The notes beneath the pieces are model-generated. The model searched no databases and had not been told where the DNA came from. It was given only the letters and a program-made list of their open reading frames with translations. 17,770 nt of DNA from an uncultured Dorea sp. Its GTDB lineage: Bacteria; Bacillota; Clostridia; Lachnospirales; Lachnospiraceae. The DNA lies in assembly GCA_910586965.1 (NCBI GenBank), contig CAJUMF010000052.1:1-17770 (forward strand), given 5' to 3'. Every line of letters begins with the position of its first letter. Position 1 is the first letter of the stretch. The position numbers and the translations under genes are program-made. This document shows positions 13,618 to 17,770 of this stretch, one piece after another.

Positions 13618-16029
13618 TTATAATGTTACCTCTGTTCTGTTGATGACATCGTTCTGCGCCGATTCTCCAAGAGACGTAAAAAGTGCACTGTATCCAGATA
13701 CGCGGACCATAAGGTCAGAATATCCTTCCGGGTTTTTCTGCGCCGCTCTGAGCGTCTCGTTATCCGTAACATTGAACTGGATCTGCTGTCCGTCTTTGCT
13801 AAAGAACACCCGCATCATACTGATAATCTTCTTTCTTGACTCTTCTGTCGCGATTGCAGAAGGTGCCAGACGCATATTAAAGATATTGCCTTTCTGATCC
13901 CATATGGTAGGTATCTTTCCAACAGAATTGCACGCTGCAGTGGCACCGCTCCTCTCTGAACCATTAGCCGGGGAAACTCCGTTATTCACAGGTGTTCCCG
14001 CTGTCCGCCCGTCCGGAGTAGCCCCAATCCTGCTTCCAAAGGAGATGTTGCCTGTGACCGGACTCTGGCTGTAAGAGAAACAGCAGGGAACCGGACCCTT
14101 GCCATACTTTGAACTCTTATAATCATGTCTTAAGCTAGAGCCGATATAATCCTCTACAGCAACCACCCATTTATCCGCATAGTCATCATCATTTCCGAAC
14201 TTGGGGGCCTTATTTTTCATAAGAAGCTGAATCTCGGCACCTGTCGGGGAAGTGGTATCATCCTGAAAGTTCGTCTTACATGCATGGAGCACCTGTTCCA
14301 TCGTAAGGATCTTTTTGTCATATACAAGATACTCCATAGCGGCAAGCGCATCTCCTGAACTTATGGAGCCCGCGGTCGGACCGCCGTCTGCCGAATACAG
14401 GGCTCCTCCTTCCACAAGATCTAAGCATCTTCCGATACAGTCTTCTACAAGGGAAGAACGGAAAGCGTTCAAGTCATACCTGATATGTACATCATCATTG
14501 ACATGTTCGGTGATACAGTTAATATCCATAAAATATTTAAGCATCTTCTTAAATTCATCAAATACTTCATCTATAGATGTACAGCCAGCAATCTTCTTAT
14601 CTGTCTTTTTAAACAAGATTCCGGTCGCCGGGTCAGTTCCATCGTTCAATGTAATCTCTAATACCTTCTCCACGTTAAGCCATGGTCCTTTTGCCGCAAA
14701 ATCCCATTTTCCCGGGATAGACGCCTCGATACATCCGTCCGGACTCCAGTCAGCCAAGTCTTCTTCAGCGATACCCATATCGCGCAAGGTCTTGATAAAT
14801 GCATTGTCATTATAGAATGCCGGCATTCCTCCTTTGTGTGCGATAGCCGCCTCCAACGCATCATACAGCACTTCATCTTTGGTCCCGTCAAAATACTTCA
14901 CAGATACAGAAGGGGTGATGAGCTTAAGCTCCCGGCAGGCTCTTATACACAACATAGACACATCATTTGTTGCATCCTTGCCGTCTGCCGTCTGTCCGCA
15001 TATCGCCATATTGATAAACATCTGATATCCCATAAAAAATTCTGTATCCGGCCACGAACGAAGCTTATTGATCTCATTACACTTGATAAAGAAACATTCC
15101 AGAATCTCCAATGCCTTTTCTTTTGTAATCCTGCCTTCCTCTATATCTTTTTTATACAAAGGATATACATATTGGTCAAATCTCCCAACGGAGATTGCAT
15201 GTCCGTTAGATTCCAGATGTACTGCGAGCAGTATTATAAAAATCGATTGTACCGCCTCCTGGAATGTTCTTGCCGGATGAAACGGTACATTACGGCAGAC
15301 CTCTGCAAGCTCATAAAGCTCCCTTTTGTACTCCTCAATCTCACACTTTCCTGCTTCTTCCTCACATTTATCCGCAATCCTTTTTGCAAAATTAACAACC
15401 GCCTGATTGCCGAGAAGGGCTGCGTCCAAAAACTGCTTCTTCTTTAAGGAGTCCGGCTCAAGCATATCAAGGCCGTCAAGCTTAGCCTGGATCCTTGCCA
15501 TCACATCTTCTAATCCTTTTTCGACAACCAGCTTGTAATCAGGTATCTCATTCCCAAGCCCTGCCGCGCATACCCATGTCTCATCCGTAACCCCTGCATC
15601 CCACGCATCATTCACTTCTTTAGGCAGATTCTTCCTCACATAATCATAGACCGTCTTTCCATTCCAGTACTCTGCACATTCACGGACAAGCATCTCATCT
15701 TCATGTGTAATGTAGAACTTATCACCCGGCCTGCCTTCCCACCTATAGGGCTTTCCGTCAAGCTCCTCCAATATCCACTGCGCCGAGTATTCTGGATAAA
15801 CCGGTGAGCCTTTTGCAGTCTTTGACTGATTCCCTGCAATCAGTTCCCCCGGCTTCACCCAGATTGTCATCTGATCCAGCACTTCATAAAATGACTTTGC
15901 ACGCCTGATGATTATGGGAAGTCCGTCTGTTTTCTTCATGGATTCTGTGAAAATCTTACACCTTTCACCATCTACATAGGGCTTTTGCTCCATTAATTCT
16001 TTACGTAACTTTTGTATACGATAGTTCAT
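13618..16029 (-). CDS. Glycyl radical enzyme of unassigned specificity (dehydratase/lyase clade)
   Basis: An 803-residue glycyl radical enzyme. The active-site loop is DGCIEAS with catalytic C433 and general acid/base E435, the same numbers as in Clostridium butyricum glycerol dehydratase. The C-terminal radical loop is RVSGYSALF with G779. The C-x-E pair places it among the dehydratase, decarboxylase and lyase glycyl radical enzymes, not pyruvate formate-lyase (which has Cys-Cys). NGHAISVGRFDQY (275-287) is the conserved barrel segment. Several substrate residues of glycerol/propanediol dehydratase seem changed, so a different substrate is likely. It is the first gene of a sugar import and breakdown operon with kinase and aldolase. 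AGGAGG precedes the ATG at 16029. A sugar alcohol or deoxysugar substrate is inference. Confidence 0.9.
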   Translation of the reverse strand: MNYRIQKLRKELMEQKPYVDGERCKIFTESMKKTDGLPIIIRRAKSFYEVLDQMTIWVKPGELIAGNQSKTAKGSPVYPEYSAQWILEELDGKPYRWEGRPGDKFYITHEDEMLVRECAEYWNGKTVYDYVRKNLPKEVNDAWDAGVTDETWVCAAGLGNEIPDYKLVVEKGLEDVMARIQAKLDGLDMLEPDSLKKKQFLDAALLGNQAVVNFAKRIADKCEEEAGKCEIEEYKRELYELAEVCRNVPFHPARTFQEAVQSIFIILLAVHLESNGHAISVGRFDQYVYPLYKKDIEEGRITKEKALEILECFFIKCNEINKLRSWPDTEFFMGYQMFINMAICGQTADGKDATNDVSMLCIRACRELKLITPSVSVKYFDGTKDEVLYDALEAAIAHKGGMPAFYNDNAFIKTLRDMGIAEEDLADWSPDGCIEASIPGKWDFAAKGPWLNVEKVLEITLNDGTDPATGILFKKTDKKIAGCTSIDEVFDEFKKMLKYFMDINCITEHVNDDVHIRYDLNAFRSSLVEDCIGRCLDLVEGGALYSADGGPTAGSISSGDALAAMEYLVYDKKILTMEQVLHACKTNFQDDTTSPTGAEIQLLMKNKAPKFGNDDDYADKWVVAVEDYIGSSLRHDYKSSKYGKGPVPCCFSYSQSPVTGNISFGSRIGATPDGRTAGTPVNNGVSPANGSERSGATAACNSVGKIPTIWDQKGNIFNMRLAPSAIATEESRKKIISMMRVFFSKDGQQIQFNVTDNETLRAAQKNPEGYSDLMVRVSGYSALFTSLGESAQNDVINRTEVTL

Positions 16030-16056
16030 GTTTTACCTCCTCTGTTCATGTTTTAC
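16024..16056 (-). repeat. Tandem duplication over the GRE start, creating a tiny upstream ORF
   Basis: GTTCATGTTTTAC occurs exactly at 16024-16036 and again at 16044-16056. On the coding strand each copy contains ATGAAC; the downstream ATG is the enzyme start and the upstream one opens a 7-codon frame (MNRGGKT) whose TGA overlaps the real ATG (16026-16049). AGGAGG lies inside this small frame. The upstream ATG has only a weak AAAGAAG in front of it. Confidence 0.6.
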
Positions 16057-16064
16057 GCTTCTTT

Positions 16065-16080
16065 ATGTAACTTGTTACAT
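16065..16080. promoter_or_regulatory. LacI-type operator O1 at the GRE promoter
   Basis: ATGTAACTTGTTACAT is a perfect palindrome (7-2-7). It begins two bases downstream of the -10 and covers the predicted transcription start, the classical place for LacI-family repression. Its even-length symmetry fits the central base-pair kink of LacI-type operators. Confidence 0.75.
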
Positions 16081-16082
16081 TC

Positions 16083-16111
16083 ATTCTACTTTTAATCCTT
16101 ATATTTGTCAA
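16083..16111 (-). promoter_or_regulatory. GRE operon promoter (TTGACA-17-TAGAAT)
   Basis: On the minus strand TTGACA (16106-16111) and TAGAAT (16083-16088) are spaced by 17 bp in very A/T-rich DNA, about 55 bp upstream of the enzyme start. It is the only clear promoter for the seven-gene operon. Confidence 0.8.
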
Positions 16112-16196
16112 TATATATTATGCATATTGGTAATATTTTACATATATATCCTTTATTTTTTGTATATATTAGTTATTAGTCTACGTAATATCGTTA

Positions 16197-16212
16197 ATAA
16201 TACTTGTTACTT
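16197..16212. promoter_or_regulatory. Possible second LacI-type operator O2 near lacI
   Basis: The nine bases ACTTGTTAC, which make up the centre and right half of O1, recur at 16202-16210, but the left half is degenerate (AATAC instead of GTAAC). The centres of O1 and O2 are 132 bp apart. It lies upstream of lacI and could support autoregulation or looping. Confidence 0.45.
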
Positions 16213-16301
16213 TTATTTGTTTTACTTTTTTATTCTAATGAGAGAAATTCAGGGCAAGATATGATAAAATATTAATAATCAGAGAAAGGATCTGCGCAAA
16301 T

Positions 16302-17336
16302 ATGGATAACGAATTTTTAGGCATCAGAGAAATCGCCCAAATGGCAAATGTCTCCACCGCGACCGTTTCACGGGTTATTAATCATCCTGAAAAATGTTCG
16401 GAACAGACACGCAGGAAAGTAGAAAAGATCATAAAGGAAAATAATTATATCCCAAATGAAACAATAAAAAATATATTCTCAAAATCGTCAAATACGATTG
16501 CTATATTTATCTACGATATCAGCAACCCCTTTTTTACCAACCTGATCATGGAACTTAACAATATCTGTTTTAGGGAACACTATACATTATTAATTTGTGA
16601 TACGGAAAACGATATAGAAAAAGAAAAGGAATATTTAAAATTCTGTATTGCAAAACGCTGTATCGGCATTATATTGACAGAAGGTGTCACAAATACACTT
16701 TTTAAAGACATAAAGATACCCTTTGTTTCCCTGGACCGGAAAGAAGGAGCCAAGGTTCCTTTTGTGACTTCCGAAAACTATCATATCATACGAAAAGTAA
16801 TTAGTTACTTATACAATCTGGGGCACAGAAAGATTGCCTTTGTTGGCTCAAAGCACCAATTCATTTCTGTAGAAAAACGATACCAGGGATATTTGGATGA
16901 ATTAAAAGAAAAAAATCTCCCGTTTAAGGAAGAATATGTATACCGAGAAGGCGAAGCGCTTGATACGAAGCTGGGACGGCAGGCCCTCAGATACTTCTTG
17001 TCTCTTCCAAAGATGCCGACAGCCCTTCTATGCGCCAATGACATGGTAGCGCTGGGGGTGATCAACGAAGCAAGGTCCATGAATATCGATATTCCCGATT
17101 CATTATCCGTATGCGGCTTTGACCATGTTTTAGACGAATTTCTTCCTGTGCCGCTAACGACCGTAGAGCAGAATATTCCTAAAATTGCCGAGGAATTATT
17201 CTACTCATTGACCGAGCAGCCCGATACACCTGCGGAAAAAATTGTAGATTCCATCTTTATTCCAGGGAAAACTTGTGCGCGTGTATCAGGCAAAGCCAAA
17301 GCAAACGAACTTTCTATATCCGAAAAGGAGGGATAA
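16302..17336 (+). CDS. LacI-family transcriptional regulator of the GRE sugar operon
   Basis: A 344-residue LacI/GalR regulator. The helix-turn-helix and hinge lie at residues 6-55 (IREIAQMANVSTATVSRVIN, then RRKVEKIIKENNYIPNE). The remainder is a periplasmic-binding-protein-like effector domain with family markers (IAIFIYDISNPFFTNLIMEL, FVSLDR, LGHRKIAFVG, ALLCANDMVALGVI, LSVCGFD, PLTTVEQN). It is divergent from the glycyl radical enzyme operon, and the 272-bp gap contains a perfect palindrome at the operon promoter, so it very probably represses that operon until a pathway sugar or intermediate binds. AAAGGA precedes the ATG, though with a longer spacer than usual (about 10 bases). The AAA-ATPase-like gene starts 4 bases after its stop. 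Confidence 0.93.
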   Translation: MDNEFLGIREIAQMANVSTATVSRVINHPEKCSEQTRRKVEKIIKENNYIPNETIKNIFSKSSNTIAIFIYDISNPFFTNLIMELNNICFREHYTLLICDTENDIEKEKEYLKFCIAKRCIGIILTEGVTNTLFKDIKIPFVSLDRKEGAKVPFVTSENYHIIRKVISYLYNLGHRKIAFVGSKHQFISVEKRYQGYLDELKEKNLPFKEEYVYREGEALDTKLGRQALRYFLSLPKMPTALLCANDMVALGVINEARSMNIDIPDSLSVCGFDHVLDEFLPVPLTTVEQNIPKIAEELFYSLTEQPDTPAEKIVDSIFIPGKTCARVSGKAKANELSISEKEG

Positions 17337-17339
17337 GAT

Positions 17340-17750
17340 ATGTACTATCTGAATACCAATACCCAGTTCATCCTGTTTCAGGACACATTGAACAGCCATA
17401 TCTATGTAGATAAAAGCCTGTTGATAAAGAAAATCTCTCCCCTGATCCGCACGGACGGAAAGTATATCTGCATCACCCGGCCACGTCGGTTTGGAAAAAC
17501 CGTGAATGCAAATATGCTGGGAGCATATTATTGCAAAGCGCATAATTCCCATGTGCTCTTCGACCACCTGACAATTGCCGGCGAAAAAATATATGAAGAC
17601 TATATAAACCGGTATAATGTGATACACATTGACTTCAGCGTTTTTCCGGATTTTTGTGACAGTTATGACACGTATTTAAAAGGAATCATTAAAAATCTCC
17701 GGGAGGATCTGCTGGCTAATCACCAACCCCCACTTCAAGTGGGGGTTTGA
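17340..17750 (+). CDS. AAA-ATPase-like protein (PF09820 type), truncated 5' part
   Basis: The start of a protein of the AAA-ATPase-like family, which usually runs to about 500-600 residues and often ends in a PD-(D/E)XK nuclease-like domain (DUF1703). Visible family features are YVDKSLLIKK (22-31), the modified P-loop RPRRFGKT (47-54) and NVIHIDFSVF (about residues 93-102). Only 136 codons remain. After the sequence LREDLLA the frame runs into an unrelated tail (NHQPPLQVGV) encoded by the hairpin of a probable IS200/IS605 end, so the gene looks interrupted and the product is probably inactive. AGGAGG lies about 8 bases before the ATG, overlapping the end of lacI, which gives coupled translation. 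The biological role of this family is poorly defined. The rest of the gene may continue beyond the element outside the window. Confidence 0.8.
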   Translation: MYYLNTNTQFILFQDTLNSHIYVDKSLLIKKISPLIRTDGKYICITRPRRFGKTVNANMLGAYYCKAHNSHVLFDHLTIAGEKIYEDYINRYNVIHIDFSVFPDFCDSYDTYLKGIIKNLREDLLANHQPPLQVGV

Positions 17751-17770
17751 AAAACGCCCCCAAGGGCTCT
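17722..17770. mobile_element. Probable end of an IS200/IS605-family element
   Basis: AACCCCCACTT (17725-17735) and AAGTGGGGGTT (17737-17747) form a perfect 11-bp stem around a single base, followed by a second small stem, GCCC/GGGC (17756-17767). Subterminal imperfect or perfect hairpins without terminal inverted repeats are characteristic of IS200/IS605 elements, and this GC-rich hairpin interrupts an otherwise good AAA-ATPase-like frame. The exact boundary is uncertain because these elements make no target duplication. The transposase or TnpB gene would lie to the right, outside the window. Confidence 0.6.

Noticed and set aside
14315..14815. Plus-strand frames inside the glycyl radical enzyme gene
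   Set aside because: They lie opposite a gene with strong motifs along its whole length and have no ribosome binding site or recognisable domain.
7001..16029. Ordinary rhamnose or fucose utilisation operon
   Set aside because: The kinase and aldolase fit, but there is no isomerase, mutarotase or lactaldehyde reductase, and a glycyl radical enzyme heads the operon, so this name would hide the main point.
7001..16029. Glycyl-radical bacterial microcompartment locus
   Set aside because: No shell protein or aldehyde dehydrogenase gene is present, and no obvious encapsulation peptide was seen on the glycyl radical enzyme.
13618..16029. Pyruvate formate-lyase
   Set aside because: The active site is Cys-x-Glu (C433, E435) rather than the Cys-Cys pair of PFL, and the activase has the ferredoxin-type insert absent from short PflA.
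17725..17747. GC-rich hairpin at the right edge as an intrinsic terminator
   Set aside because: The stem is followed by TTTGAAAAACG rather than a U tract and it interrupts a conserved frame; an IS200/IS605 end explains it better.

Overview
The window looks like chromosomal DNA of an anaerobic, moderately low-GC Firmicute, most likely a gut-type Clostridia/Lachnospiraceae member. The basis is strong AGGAGG-type ribosome binding sites, consensus -35/-10 promoters, rubrerythrin and rubredoxin-type peroxide defence, a glycyl radical enzyme (an oxygen-sensitive class), and protein types common in that group. Assignment below family level is not attempted.

Left part (1-5,000): a stand-alone LytTR regulator on the plus strand converges on a minus-strand oxidative-stress region. 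In transcription order that region is perR, a flavin reductase-rubredoxin fusion (Hrb type) and rubrerythrin, then a clear intrinsic terminator, then an FAD oxidoreductase with a C-terminal Rieske domain and a DUF1847 cysteine-rich protein. Two PerR-box-like palindromes, 20 bp centre to centre, lie upstream of perR.

Middle (4,892-6,900): a marR gene and a MATE efflux gene, both on the minus strand, each with its own recognisable promoter. The marR promoter carries a perfect 17-bp palindrome over its -10. The MATE promoter (TTGACA-18-TATAAT) carries two near-identical 18-bp operator-like boxes, one in the spacer and one at the predicted start point.

Right part (7,001-17,336): a seven-gene minus-strand catabolic operon. 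In transcription order it holds a glycyl radical enzyme, its radical-SAM activase, a rhamnulokinase-type FGGY kinase, a ribose/rhamnose-type ABC ATPase, permease and lipoprotein binding protein, and a class II (fuculose/rhamnulose-phosphate type) aldolase. A divergent LacI-family regulator sits next to it. The GRE promoter (TTGACA-17-TAGAAT) is followed at once by a perfect 16-bp palindrome, and a related site lies nearer lacI. No sugar isomerase, aldehyde or alcohol dehydrogenase or microcompartment shell gene is present, so the glycyl radical enzyme may take the place of the isomerase. The substrate is unknown; a polyol or deoxysugar route is the most interesting hypothesis in the window.

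Right edge (17,340-17,770): directly after lacI begins an AAA-ATPase-like gene that appears to be cut off by the end of an IS200/IS605-type element (perfect 11-bp stem, one-base loop). No rRNA, tRNA or CRISPR array was seen.
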